DNA of 64,000 nt, taken from contig OX335653.1 of assembly GCA_946894095.1 (NCBI GenBank), positions 7,259,001 through 7,323,000 on the forward strand, given 5' to 3'. This document shows positions 45,786-55,369 of the stretch, piece by piece. Positions within the stretch are counted from its first letter, which is position 1, and every line of letters begins with the position of its first letter. The notes under the pieces were generated by a model. It made no database searches and was not told the origin of the DNA. It was given only the letters and a program-made list of their open reading frames with translations. The translations under genes were made by a program, and so were the position numbers. The stretch comes from Incurvaria masculella. Lineage: Eukaryota; Arthropoda; Insecta; Lepidoptera; Incurvariidae.

Positions 45786-46460
45786 TCCGCGTTGTGCAAC
45801 AATTGTTAGCTGAGAAGCAATGATTTACGTCCAAAAAAATATTACTAATATACCGCCGTTGCGAATTAACTGTCATCCTTTAACGGCGTTTATAAAGAAG
45901 TTTCGCTGCAACAGAATGTAATTTCTTTGTTGGCTCTATAATACATATGCATGTACAGACTTTAGCCACATGTATATTTGATAGAATCGGAAAACCTTTA
46001 GCTAATATATAAGTCATACAGCCATCGCGGTGGCGGCTAGAGAGACATTGCCATCATATTCATGTACCTCTATTTTTGCGTCATCAGTTTCGAATGAACC
46101 GAACGAATTAAACTTTATTTTTAGAATACATTTCAACTGGATCAACTGTCCCGTGTCTCATTTATAAAATGATCGGTTCGATGAAACGAAATAATAGATC
46201 ACTAGCGAGTGGCTTACCTTTAGAGTCGCCATTATTTTTATGATTTGACAAATTGTCATCACATCAAAAGTGTTATTGTTTTTCTTAGCTATTGGTTCTC
46301 AAATGTCAAGATAGAATTAATAGATTTGGAGCTGTGAAATTTAAGAATATAGCATAAAAACGTAGGGTAAATTCTGATATTGATCTTCATCATAATAAGA
46401 ATGATCAAGAATTGATCAACCAATGAGATATTAATCCCCATTTCTGCAACAGTAAAAATT
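45786..46460. other. AT-rich stretch with no recognisable feature
   Basis: No supported signal. Confidence 0.3.
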
Positions 46461-46462
46461 AT

Positions 46463-46760
46463 GTGAAGCTGTTCACATGTGACGGGCAGGACCCTGTGAA
46501 GATGACTTCACCATACATCAGCTCCAGGTCTCCAGACGATCTTGCCGGTTTCCCGGGGGTCGTTCCCGCTGCCGCCATGTTCCCCCGCCCTCCGCCGCTG
46601 CCACCCCCCGTCCACACGACAGCCCTAATGAATTATTTCGAATTAGAACCATCGCTCTATGCCTATTTCCGCCGGCGATTGACGGCTGTTCGGATTTTAA
46701 TATTGTCGATGGCGAAAAAGCTTTTAGGATATCATTTGCAGAACTATATTTAAACATCAT
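46463..46760. other. C-rich unique block open on both strands
   Basis: Contains tcccccgccctccgccgctg. Frames 46463-46753 (plus, Pro-rich) and 46518-46760 (minus) overlap. Neither shows a domain and I do not call a gene. ctaatgaattatttcgaat at 46625 is a homeodomain-like pair. Possibly conserved non-coding DNA. Confidence 0.25.
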
Positions 46761-47024
46761 GCCAATGCAGCTCTACTGAATCTGAAATATAAATTAGCTC
46801 CCTAGTTATAAAAATATAAAAAAAAATCTTACGTAATAAACAAATAAACAATTCTATTTCGCAAGACGAAAAAGTGATTAAAAAAAAAGCCAAACAAGAT
46901 GCTGTAACCTAATATTCCTAACAGTTCATAATGATGCATCTTTACTGATAGCGTATTTAATGAATTCAATGCCATTTAACTACTACATGATGCTTACGCC
47001 CTACCTTTGGTCAGCAACCAAATT

Positions 47025-47095
47025 TAAACGGCAATGAAAATTGTCTGTGTTTTCCCCTTCAGTTGGCGTTCTCAAATAATGCCATGGTACTCCTT
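47025..47095 (+). mobile_element. SINE middle scrap
   Basis: aacggcaatgaaaattgtct, gtgttttccccttcagtt and aatgccatggtactcc match the SINE body in order. Confidence 0.5.
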
Positions 47096-47099
47096 TTTT

Positions 47100-48240
47100 G
47101 AGGAATCCTGAGTTGCAAACTGATAATTTATTTTCTATCCACAAATAAAAAAGAAAGATGGATATCCATATACGGTAGGATATACAAAATAGATTTGGGA
47201 AATTCCATCAAAAAAGTAAACAAAATCAAAACAAAGTACCAAACGGGTGCAATTTCTGGCTCCCAAGTCAGGTGCAGGTCAGGTGCGGATGGTGTCAGGG
47301 TACTCAGTCAACCTTGTTTAGTCCAAGGAATGTGTAGGTTTCCTCACTTAGTTGTTCATTACCATTTGCAAGTCAAGAAAATCACTCGTCGTAACCATAC
47401 ACATGCATATCGACTAGTTTAAAAATTCATTTATAAATAAATACTAATTTTTATTTGGTGACTTTTTTATCATACCGCTGCTATCATGTCTTCTATTTTT
47501 ATTTTAATGCAGCTTAGAGTCTCCGACATTAATCGACGCAGGACTTCAACTTTAAGAAACACAGTGTTTTATCACTCAAAAGTAATTTAAAACATTCAAG
47601 TATTAAACAAAATATTTTTTTTACTTTTAGGATCCTTTTACTGCGCTTTGCATATGAATATAAACGCGAAGTAAAGTATATTTGCAAACATCCCACTTTG
47701 CCACACTAAAATATAATCGCGTTCTCATTTATTATGAGAATGCAGAACCCACAGGGTTTAGCCACTAGAATGTATTAGTCAGAAAAGCAAGCACAACCAA
47801 TTTATTTTACAGTAATCACTGCACGCGGACCCCGGGGAATTAGCTGTCATTTACACAGAGTTTCAATTTTATAAAGTTGCTTTCACAGTTTTTGCAGCTT
47901 CAAAGCGCGCTTTTTTAGAATGTTTCCTTAACTTTAATTCCGCCTCGTAGAGCAGTGCGTTGTTCCGACACAATCGATTGGTTTCCAACTTTTAATCGAA
48001 AAAATAACAACGGGAAAATGTGACGGCGGAATTAACCGCCATCGGTGTATCGGAAGTCGCATTGGAGATGCAAACGCAACCGTCCTGATTCCTCCTCCCT
48101 ATTGCAGGAACACTCGTCATAGCGAGTTTTAGTTACGTATAATTTTTAATTGAATTTCAGCGTGGCTTCGATGAATGAGATAGGACCCCCATGCAGTCGA
48201 TACATGAAGGATTTCAGTGCATGTATACAATGTCCATTTA
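47100..48240. other. unique DNA; 47820-48120 GC-raised
   Basis: No repeat match. The 47820-48120 block includes cggaattaaccgccatcgg and ccgacacaatcgattgg; it is repeat-free and could be conserved non-coding DNA. Confidence 0.25.
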
Positions 48241-48264
48241 GAACGCACGTCCACATTCGCATGT

Positions 48265-48453
48265 ACTTCCGCCCAGGTTGATACCATCGCTACGAATGAA
48301 CGACGGTCGAAGCTGCAATAAAAATTGTCCGTGTTCAAAGTAGCTGTGCAACATTATGGAGGTCTTGGCATTGCATCTAGTTTCCATCAGGTGTGTTGGA
48401 CTAATATCATGACCGTATTGACCGTACGTGTGGTATTAGCCATCCATATCCAT
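48265..48453 (+). mobile_element. SINE body, followed head-to-tail by a second SINE
   Basis: cgcccaggttgataccatcg, acgacggtcgaagctgcaat, aattgtccgtg, ggtcttggcattgcatctag and tattagccatccatatccat run in normal order. It has no A-tail; the next SINE starts immediately. Confidence 0.75.
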
Positions 48454-48749
48454 GGTAGCCTCGGCAGTCCAGTGGCGCGACGCCTTGCGCGGTTGGGTTT
48501 TAGATGGGTGACCGTGGTTTGGATTGTAACTGTAGGACCCCTCCTTTACATTACTATTTTAGGTTTAATTCCTCGTGGCATGAAAGATGGTCAAAGCTGC
48601 AATTACATTGTTTCGTGTTTTCCATGCAGTTCAATGTAGCCGAGCAATGTAAAGAATTTCCTGGCATGGCACCTAGTTCCCACGTAGGGTGTTAGGCAAA
48701 TAGCATGACATGGTATTACCTATCCATATCCAGCTACATAAAAAAAAAC
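48454..48749 (+). mobile_element. SINE with 5S-like head, downstream unit of a SINE dimer
   Basis: 48485-48513 contains gcgcggttgggttttagatg and gggtgacc, the same 5S box C-like head as at 30315. Just before it, ggcagtccagtggcgcgacg resembles the tRNA-type box A region of the other heads. The body is normal and ends in ctatccatatccagctacat plus an A-run. Confidence 0.72.
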
Positions 48750-48820
48750 CTTTTTGTGACCTGTAGGCATTTTATCCTGATGGATTCCTTAAGCATTTTT
48801 TCCTTTCGGATCCCTATGGA

Positions 48821-48910
48821 CGGAATTCTTGGAATTTCTTTAAATCGAGAAAATCGCTTCTCTCGACTGAAAGGTTCCTGATACCTGAGCACGGAATTCC
48901 AAGAATTAGC
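48821..48910. mobile_element. fragment of foldback MITE family F1
   Basis: tcgagaaaatcgcttctctc, gactgaaaggttcctgat and cctgagcacggaattccaag match 26298-26385. The left arm cggaattcttggaatttc pairs with the right end. Confidence 0.65.
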
Positions 48911-48924
48911 CTCCAGACCGGCAA

Positions 48925-49260
48925 CAGCGGCACAAGCAGCGCAGTCCGTGACGTCAAGTCACAGCCTGAACTGTTTGTGTAAAATGTGAGCAGGCTCAGG
49001 CATTCGTGACCGTGAGCCGCTCCGGCAGATTACTCGCCGGCGAGCACCGCGCCGCGCGGCCGCCGCTGGGGGTGGGCAAGCGCTGCTCAAACACCGCTCG
49101 AGGCCGCCAGAGCTGGCGTAAACATCGAGCGGGCACGCCGCGGCCGCGGCACGCGCTGCCGGACCCCGCGCCACCCCTCGTCCAGCGCCGCCTCGACCAA
49201 GGCCGCTGCGTGTTTTGCTCTAAACCTCGGTCAACTTGACCGACAGTGTAGCCTCCAGCC
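48925..49260. promoter_or_regulatory. CpG-rich island with CRE and an inverted GGTCA repeat
   Basis: Starts with gtccgtgacgtcaag (TGACGTCA, a CRE/ATF core) and is CpG-dense to about 49210 (gccgcgcggccgccgctggg). At 49228-49242 lies a perfect 15-bp palindrome, cggtcaacttgaccg, two GGTCA half-sites three bases apart as used by nuclear receptors. Frames 48959-49174 (minus) and 49006-49239 (plus) are Ala/Arg/Pro-rich and opposite each other. A promoter or exon-1 region is possible; no TATA box is seen. Confidence 0.35.
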
Positions 49261-49325
49261 CTGTTCCTTGAAGGTACTAAATTCTAGCGCGCACTGGCCT
49301 AGTGATAGCAGCGGCCAACTAGATG

Positions 49326-49880
49326 CTTCACTGAAAAAAAATCTGTGTATCTAACTATAATTTTGAACCGTCTTTTAAAGTTAAAGTAGAGCCAACTATG
49401 TAAATTGGTTAGTCTGAGTAAAAACAGTTAGCCCTAAACATTAAATTTCACTGTAACTTTTAATTGTTTTTTAACTGTGTACCATAACTGTTTATTCTTA
49501 CTGTTTCCCTTACTGTATGAAAATGTTTTCTAGCTTTCGGATTTTTTCCATTATTACTTACATCTTATTTTCAGTCAAAAGGTATTGCCAATCTGTTAAA
49601 ATTACTGTACCTCTTGAAACTGAACAGTTGCACGACTTGTTTTAAGTCATCAATAATGTTCAATAAGTTAATATAACCCTTTCAAAATAATCTGATCTGT
49701 CACATGTATTATTTTTACAAAGCGGTACTGTTAAAGTAGCTGTTGTGTATTAACTGTTTTGGATCATAAATACTTACCGTAATCCATTTGTAGTAATGAG
49801 AAATACTTTACTATAAATATCTGAATTGTAACTGTGCTAAAACAGAGAACAGTTGCTCTTGTTTTATCAGTGTAACGTTA
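49326..49880. repeat. AACTGT/ACAGTT-rich block, possible old DNA transposon
   Basis: At least twelve copies of (A/T)ACTGT or its complement are spread unevenly over 555 bp (for example ttaactgtgtaccataactg at 49471 and acagagaacagttgc at 49842). The block starts cactgaaaaaaaatctg and ends with ttttatcagtg, which pair as CACTGA(A/T)AAAA inverted ends. No target duplication is visible. Transposons with subterminal motif arrays used as transposase binding sites look like this, but other readings are open. Confidence 0.4.
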
Positions 49881-49929
49881 GATTAAAATCGCTTAGGGGT
49901 GCGAACGCACAATCCCTAATAAACGACTT

Positions 49930-50290
49930 CGTCTAGGATACAAATCGCATCTCAGGGGTGCGGGAATTTATTATCTATGCTAGAGGTCATCGGTCCGATT
50001 CCCGTCCGTTTATCCTGTTTATGAACCGCTTTCTTTCCCTTTCTGAGTTGTATAAGTGTATTCCGTCACAAATGCTACCTGTTCCATTATTTGGAAAACT
50101 GTAGTTCCCCTTCCCCTGCAAGATGGTATAGGGTTTTAAACCCGACCCGGTTGGTACCTTCGCATAGACTAAAAATATTCGTGTTTTCCGTCCATTTCAA
50201 TGAAGCCTTGTTCATAGGGTAGGTTCCTTCGGAAATGTGGTGTGTTGCATCACGACGGTAGGGCAGGCCATCCGAGTCCAGTAACATACA
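49930..50290 (+). mobile_element. tRNA-headed SINE, diverged
   Basis: The tRNA-like head ends with box B GGTCCGATTCCC near 50008. The body follows in order (cccggttggtaccttcgcat, cgtgttttccgtccatttca, atgtggtgtgttg), closing with ggccatccgagtccagtaac. A few blocks are shortened compared with 21773-22179. Confidence 0.75.
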
Positions 50291-50764
50291 AAGAATACAA
50301 CCCAATAAAACTTCGAATAGCAATAATATAAAGTGAAATTAAGAATACTGAAGCGAAATAAACATTAAAATTATAAAACAATGTTGTTCCATTTTTTAAA
50401 AAATCGCTTCGATTTTGACAAACACCTAGCTTTTCTTTATAAGTTAACTTTTACATTACGATTGGGATTGAGCCCTTTAACTTCAGGCCACGTCTGAAAT
50501 TCAATTTGGATGTTATCCAAGGCGTCTGGTCCGCGGTCGCGGCGGCGCACGATGGTCTGATAAACGAGTTTTATTCATTTCATTTGGGCTTACATTCAAA
50601 ATAAATGCGACATAAACATGCAAAAACAACGAATCATTAAACAGGCAGTGGGTATAGCGTATAAAATTATGGTCAGTTAAAAGAAGTGCGATCCAATCTC
50701 GGTGAAGGAAGAGTTTCGCGAGTATGATCATGCGTACGTGCAAGAAGACTAAATTTGCTATATT
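50291..50764. other. unique DNA upstream of the split frame
   Basis: AT-rich to 50500, then mixed. In the frame that leads into 50765 there are stops at 50678 and 50750, between which EEFREYDHAYVQED reads as coding-like. A minus frame (50513-50851) is also open. No strand can be chosen. Confidence 0.25.
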
Positions 50765-50915
50765 TTGAAACCAGAGTGTGCTATGTACGGTCGGATTCAG
50801 AAGTCCAGTAGCACTTCGCAGAGCGATTGCTTTGAAGCGCTCGCATTTCACGGAGGTGAAGCGGGAGGAGGGGGGGCACCTTTCGCGCGGGTTACGGTAG
50901 CGGGCGGAAGCCTAA

Positions 50916-51403
50916 GGGCCGAGTGCACGGAAGAACAAAAAACCGGCCAAGTGCGAGTCGGACTCGCACACGAAGGGTTCCGTACCATCGTAAAAAATGT
51001 ATACAAAAAAATCAAATTTTTGTATGGGGACCCCCTTTAATTTTAATTATTTCTTAATCTTACCTATTTGTTGTTATAGCGGCAAAATAAATACACACTC
51101 TGTGAAAATTTCAGCTGTCTATCTGTTACGGTTACTGAGATACAGCCCTGTGACAGACGGACAGACGGACGGACGGACGGACGGACGGACGGACGGACGG
51201 ACGGACGGACGGACAGCGGAGGCTTAGTAATAGGGTTCCGTTTTCACCCTTTGGGTACGGAACCCTAAAAATCTAAATCAACGTCAAAGTATGATCATAC
51301 ACGTCACTTTGTATTGACAGTATTGAAGAAACTCTATGCGGTTCACTAAAAGTGACGTGTTTGAACATTGATTAACTCAGCCGTTTCTTCGTGCAACCGG
51401 GGC
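50916..51403. mobile_element. Harbinger-type MITE with a nested repeat
   Basis: Flanked by TAA at 50913-50915 and 51404-51406, with the same ends as the 159-bp copy at 36011-36169 (gggccgagtgcacggaagaa; gtttcttcgtgcaaccgggg). The extra length is another repeat at 50937-51271 inserted near the left end. Confidence 0.88.
50937..51271. repeat. dispersed repeat with (GGAC)n, copy 2, nested in the MITE
   Basis: Starts aaaaccggccaagtgcgagt and ends gggtacggaaccctaaaaa. Comparison with the intact MITE at 36011 shows the empty site, giving the limits to within a few bases; no target duplication longer than A/T is evident. It contains a GGAC tract at about 51155-51214. The plus frame at 50997-51227 is due to this tract. 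Confidence 0.88.
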
Positions 51404-51621
51404 TAAGTCCGCTAATAGATAACTCCATTTTCGAGCCTAACGCGCGTTATGAGATTACCCAAAATCTGGTACAATTTAGTGTGATACCGGGCTTCTGTAG
51501 ACCGGTAGCGCCTGAAGACCGGTCGGTGGGGGAAGTGGCACCCCGCATTGGCACAACAAACCCGAACGTAGCGTACTACTGGACTGATGTCGTCGATGGT
51601 ACAATCATTAATTCCCGATAA

Positions 51622-52125
51622 AACTTTTTTTTTACCAAAAAATGTTTTTAGAAATGATTACTTATTTTTTTAAATATGTTCTCAAATACGCATCCCATGT
51701 CAAATATAATTCGGAATAAAGTTGTAGTCATAACTAACTTTAATTAAGACCAGACAGGTATCTTCAGTCGTTCTCTCAAAAACTACAAAAAACCAAAAAC
51801 AGTCATAAGTTTAGTGGGTTTTGGGGGTAAAAGCAGCTCTCACGTCTTTTAATTGTTTTCAATTATCAAAAAGGGACGTTAATTAATTGTGCTATGAAAA
51901 AAATATATATATCGGAAAATAATGAAATCGGAAATGCTTGATGATGACAAACATTGTTTTATGTACATACGCTAACACTTATACATACATCATGGTACCT
52001 ATACCTATGCTATAATGACAAATGGCATTATTATTCGAACAAAGAAAACTAAAACGATTTATGTTTTTTGTTTGTTTGCCAAATAATGCATTTTTTTATC
52101 TGCCTGGGCTTAGGTAACATGGGCC
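51622..52125. other. AT-rich stretch with no recognisable feature
   Basis: Follows the stop of the split frame. Contains aataaag at 51714, which could serve as a polyadenylation signal. No repeat match. Confidence 0.3.
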
Positions 52126-52129
52126 TCGG

Positions 52130-52435
52130 TGGCGGTTATGGACTCAGGGAGAGGCGTCTCATCCGACCATTCGAGCATTCCAGCCCCACATCCGGGATAC
52201 GGTAAAGCACGATTTGCCACAGCATGACTGGCAGAGGATTGATCAGTGGATCCCAGCCTTTCTGCACGATGAGCTCCCTTTCTGGGATGTACATGATTTT
52301 TTCACAATTCTCCAGTTTATTGCAAAGAGTTGGCCCGTTCCCTATTCAATCAACAGGGGATGCGCAAGAGCACAAAATCCACTCTGTATTCTGCTTTTTT
52401 TTATTGGATTGTTTTCCGATACACATTTCTTTTAA
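52130..52435. other. coding-like stretch open on both strands
   Basis: On the plus strand frame 52214-52435 gives QHDWQRIDQWIPAFLHDEL and FWDVHDFF; on the minus strand, over the same DNA, an open frame with KIMYIPERELIVQKGWDPL and LPVMLWQIVLYRIPDVGLEC can be read. Both have plausible composition and I recognise neither. It may be a fragment of an unknown transposon or gene. It lies 500 bp downstream of the split frame, but nothing links the two. Confidence 0.3.
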
Positions 52436-53161
52436 GTTTAAAACTTAATTTTGTTTTTACTCTTTAAGATAGCTTTAGATCATTGTAAAAAATAATGTCT
52501 GTTTTCAAATATATTAGTAAACTTCTTAATTCTTAAAATCTTAATACTCTGAAACTAGATTATCAGACCACCGTGCGGCGGCGTGGATTCGGAGGCGTAG
52601 GCGGGCGGTGGAAGGATAAATATATCGAAAGCTCCACCGATGTAGGTGAATTGTAAGGGAGCGTACGTAACCCTCGATGTTATGGAAAAGGCTATGATAA
52701 AAATAAATGTATCACTATAATGTGTAATAAGGTTTATAAATAACTTTGTTAACCACTATTTTCTTCAGCTAGGCGTTGGACGTATTAGGATGTTCCGAAA
52801 CCATTGATTACTATGTGCTGCAATCATACTAGTTTTTCGTAAAAAAGTGCATTTTTTTCATTAACTTTTAGATGCACGTGCCTGTACAATTCGATACTTG
52901 CCTCTTTGTTAGTGTTTTTTTTAATGCGAGATATTACAATATATATTATCATCACGAGAAGTGAGCCAAAACAAATTGAAAATAAAAGTATAATTTCTAA
53001 GAAGTTTTTTATTAATAACGAGCATGTACGTCCAAAATGTTAGGTGTGTACCTTCAAACAACATTTGATCAAATACTCTACATAAATGTAAACGTAAGCC
53101 ATCACTTTTCTCAGTTCGTGTGCTCAACTACCGACACTCAATCAACGCTAATGTAAATTCC
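52436..53161. other. AT-rich stretch with no recognisable feature
   Basis: A GC patch near 52570-52620 (ccgtgcggcggcgtggattc). Nothing else supported. Confidence 0.3.
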
Positions 53162-53165
53162 TTAA

Positions 53166-53526
53166 GGATGTATCCGACCCATACAATGTTTTTTTACACA
53201 GAACGCAAAAAGTATTGCACTTTAAGGCACGAATTCGTCAAAAAGATTAAATATAGCCATAGTAGTTGCAGCGAAAACATATTCACAATTTCAGGTTTAA
53301 TGGTTTCGTTGTAATTGCCGATTAGAAGTTTTACACCGTTAGATGGCGCTTTTAAATAAAAATCGTATTTAAATTAATTGTAACAAAACCAATAATCCTG
53401 AAATTGTGAAATTGTTTTCGCTGCAAGTAATATGACTATATTAAACTTTTATTATTAATTAGTGGCTTAAAGTGCAATACTTTTTGCGTTATGTGTGCAA
53501 ACAACTTTATATGGGTCGGAACAGCC
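53166..53526. mobile_element. 361-bp TTAA-flanked foldback MITE, family P3
   Basis: Flanked by TTAA at 53162-53165 and 53527-53530. Ends are GGATGTATCCGACCCATA and, in reverse complement, GGCTGTTCCGACCCATA. The arms extend more than 100 bp inwards (acgcaaaaagtattgcactt, tgcagcgaaaaca, tcacaatttcagg on each side). The frames at 53120-53314 and 53472-53741 overlap its arms and are not genes. Confidence 0.88.
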
Positions 53527-53539
53527 TTAATATGGTGCT

Positions 53540-53830
53540 CCCTACACTTGCCTTCCACAGCCCCTCCGAACTGCCTCCGCCCATACGGGCACTTTACGAG
53601 TTGCGGGGAATCAATACGGATTGCACACTTTACACTTTACTACACTTACACGATAAACTTTTAAGGGTCCTACATAAAAAGCTCGTAACTTATAGTCGCG
53701 CCCGCAACTTATCAAATGGCCATTTTAATTTAGAGGCATAAAGCGGGATGGCGTTACAAAATGACGATATCCGCCCCTGGGCGCCGTCACCCCGCGCCTC
53801 ACCGCGTCCTCCCGCTGTCTGCCACGACCG
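53540..53830. other. GC-raised unique block
   Basis: cacagcccctccgaactgcc and ccgtcaccccgcgcctcacc. Frames on both strands lack domains. Confidence 0.25.
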
Positions 53831-54420
53831 GAAGTAAAATTGCCCGCGAATGCATCGCAAACTGCACAAAGCTGCGTGCATATGGGTATGCACTTTAAGA
53901 TTTGTTAAAGTTTTTATTATTGGTTAAATCATAGTTATTGGGGGATTAAAATAGTTAGAGATGAGAAGTAGATTGTCTATTATGATCAACTATGTTTGTA
54001 AAAAAAAATACAGTCGAAATGAGAACCTCCTCCTTTTTGTAAGTCGGTTAAAAAAGTTTTCATGGCTACTTAAATATTATAATAATATATATTATTTATT
54101 TAATGGATAATACAGCTCAATGAAAGATCTATAGATATTTCTATTTTACAGCACTGATTTTCTATGTTATATATTTTACAAATATATTTGGGGTTCAACT
54201 TAGGTGTTGCATAAAAACAATAGATTACAAATATTCCATTACGAAATTTAATGATTAGAGGAGGGGTTATCAAGATATATGTTTAGCAGAAAATGTTTAG
54301 TAAGTTACGACATGCAAGCATTTCATTTATATCAATTGGCTCTATTTAATATATTTAAAAAAAATTGATACGCTCACACCGCAATCAAATAAATCGTAGT
54401 TGACTACTGACTCTATTCTC
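53831..54420. other. AT-rich stretch with no recognisable feature
   Basis: No supported signal. Confidence 0.3.
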
Positions 54421-54422
54421 TA

Positions 54423-54591
54423 TGGCTGAGATAAATAGTCGTAACAGAAACTAAGACTAACGGAAAGTCGTACTTTGTGACGTCACTTTGACACATTTTG
54501 TATGGACGCAATCTCAAAGTAATGCAAATTGACGTCACAAAGTACTACTTTTCGTTAGTCTTAGTTTCTGTTACGACTATTTATCTCAGCC
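54423..54591. mobile_element. 169-bp TA-flanked foldback MITE with CRE cores
   Basis: Flanked by TA at 54421-54422 and 54592-54593. The arms are about 60 bp and nearly perfect: tggctgagataaatagtcgt...tactttgtgacgtcac on the left and its reverse complement on the right. Each arm contains TGACGTCA. The stem is intact enough to fold when single-stranded. No protein is encoded. TA duplication suggests Tc1/mariner-type mobilisation. Confidence 0.9.
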
Positions 54592-54669
54592 TATGTCTTA
54601 AACTCCAATCCTGTCCTATGCAGGGTGTTGCAACGACCACTACAAACATTTTGGGAAATTATCAATGGG

Positions 54670-55040
54670 ATTTAATTAAATAAAAAAGTTTGACAACTTT
54701 TTTCTGTATATCCTCTAAATAAAAAGTTAGACTTTCCATACAAAGAAATTCATTAATTTAGTGTAAAATGAATCTAACATTTCGTAAAAACGTGGGAACG
54801 TTTTATGTACTTGGACATGGATGGCTAATATCATACCTACTGTCACGACATTAGCCTGACACGCCATGTGGGACCTAGTTTCCATGGCAAGATCATCCTT
54901 CACGTTTACAACGTTGCGTCGAATTACATTAGTCGAGGACATAAATTTAAAAAAATATTATCTCAGTACCTAATCAGACACTTTAAGATTTTTTTTTTAC
55001 TTTTTTGTCATGAGGATGACGGACGCTCCCGAAAATTCTG
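54670..55040. repeat. composite repeat containing an inverted SINE end, copy 2
   Basis: Collinear with 42849-43230: ttccatacaaagaaattcat, aacgtgggaacgtt, minus-orientation SINE end (ggacatggatggctaat, ctgacacgccatgtgggac), then aaaaatattatctc and ttacttttttgtcatg. The right limit is near the shared ggacgct. Confidence 0.75.
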
Positions 55041-55099
55041 TAGTGGACATTGCAACACCCTGTACAATTACCGACTCCTTATGTCATCATCACATGCGA

Positions 55100-55365
55100 A
55101 GTGATATTCACAGACAGCGTCTTCAAATCTCCCAGCGGCGGTTGCAGAGTGGGCGCGAGTTGGGTGCACAGGAGCCGCCTGGCGGCGTCGTAGCGTCCTT
55201 TACTGCCGGGTTACTGGCGAACACTAAACTTTATAGTCGTCGCCGAGCAAAGTGGCCCCCCTCGCTGTACACGCCGCTCCTGCTACCGCTCCGCTGCTGC
55301 TGCCGCTGGCGCTGCACGTCGCTCGGGTTCACGGTGTCTTGCTTCCCAATCGACGCCCCGCTCAT
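55100..55365. other. GC-rich unique block, cut by a SINE
   Basis: CpG-rich, with ctaccgctccgctgctgctg. Frame 55010-55414 (plus, 134 codons) runs through repeat, this block and the SINE, so it cannot be one gene, but the block could hold an exon or regulatory DNA. Confidence 0.25.
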
Positions 55366-55369
55366 GTAC

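Larger units (their letters stand above)
50765..51621 (+). pseudogene. unidentified protein-like frame split by a MITE
   Basis: Two open parts, 50765-50912 and 51407-51621, lie on either side of the MITE at 50916-51403. They come into the same reading frame if the MITE and one TAA duplication (491 bp) are ignored. The part before the MITE ends in a Gly-rich stretch (GGEAGGGG) and ARVTVAGGS. The part after it has even, protein-like composition (FEPNARYEI, SVIPGFCRPVAP, GEVAPRIGTTNPNVAYYW) and stops with TAA, followed by a T-run and an AATAAA at 51712. There is no upstream ATG; a stop at 50750 precedes it. I do not recognise the family. A relic of a viral capsid or other structural protein is one possibility I cannot test; a host exon or transposon ORF are others. 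Confidence 0.4.

Noticed and set aside
46463..46760. Pro-rich plus frame as a gene
   Set aside because: C-rich low-complexity DNA, open equally on the opposite strand, with no domain.
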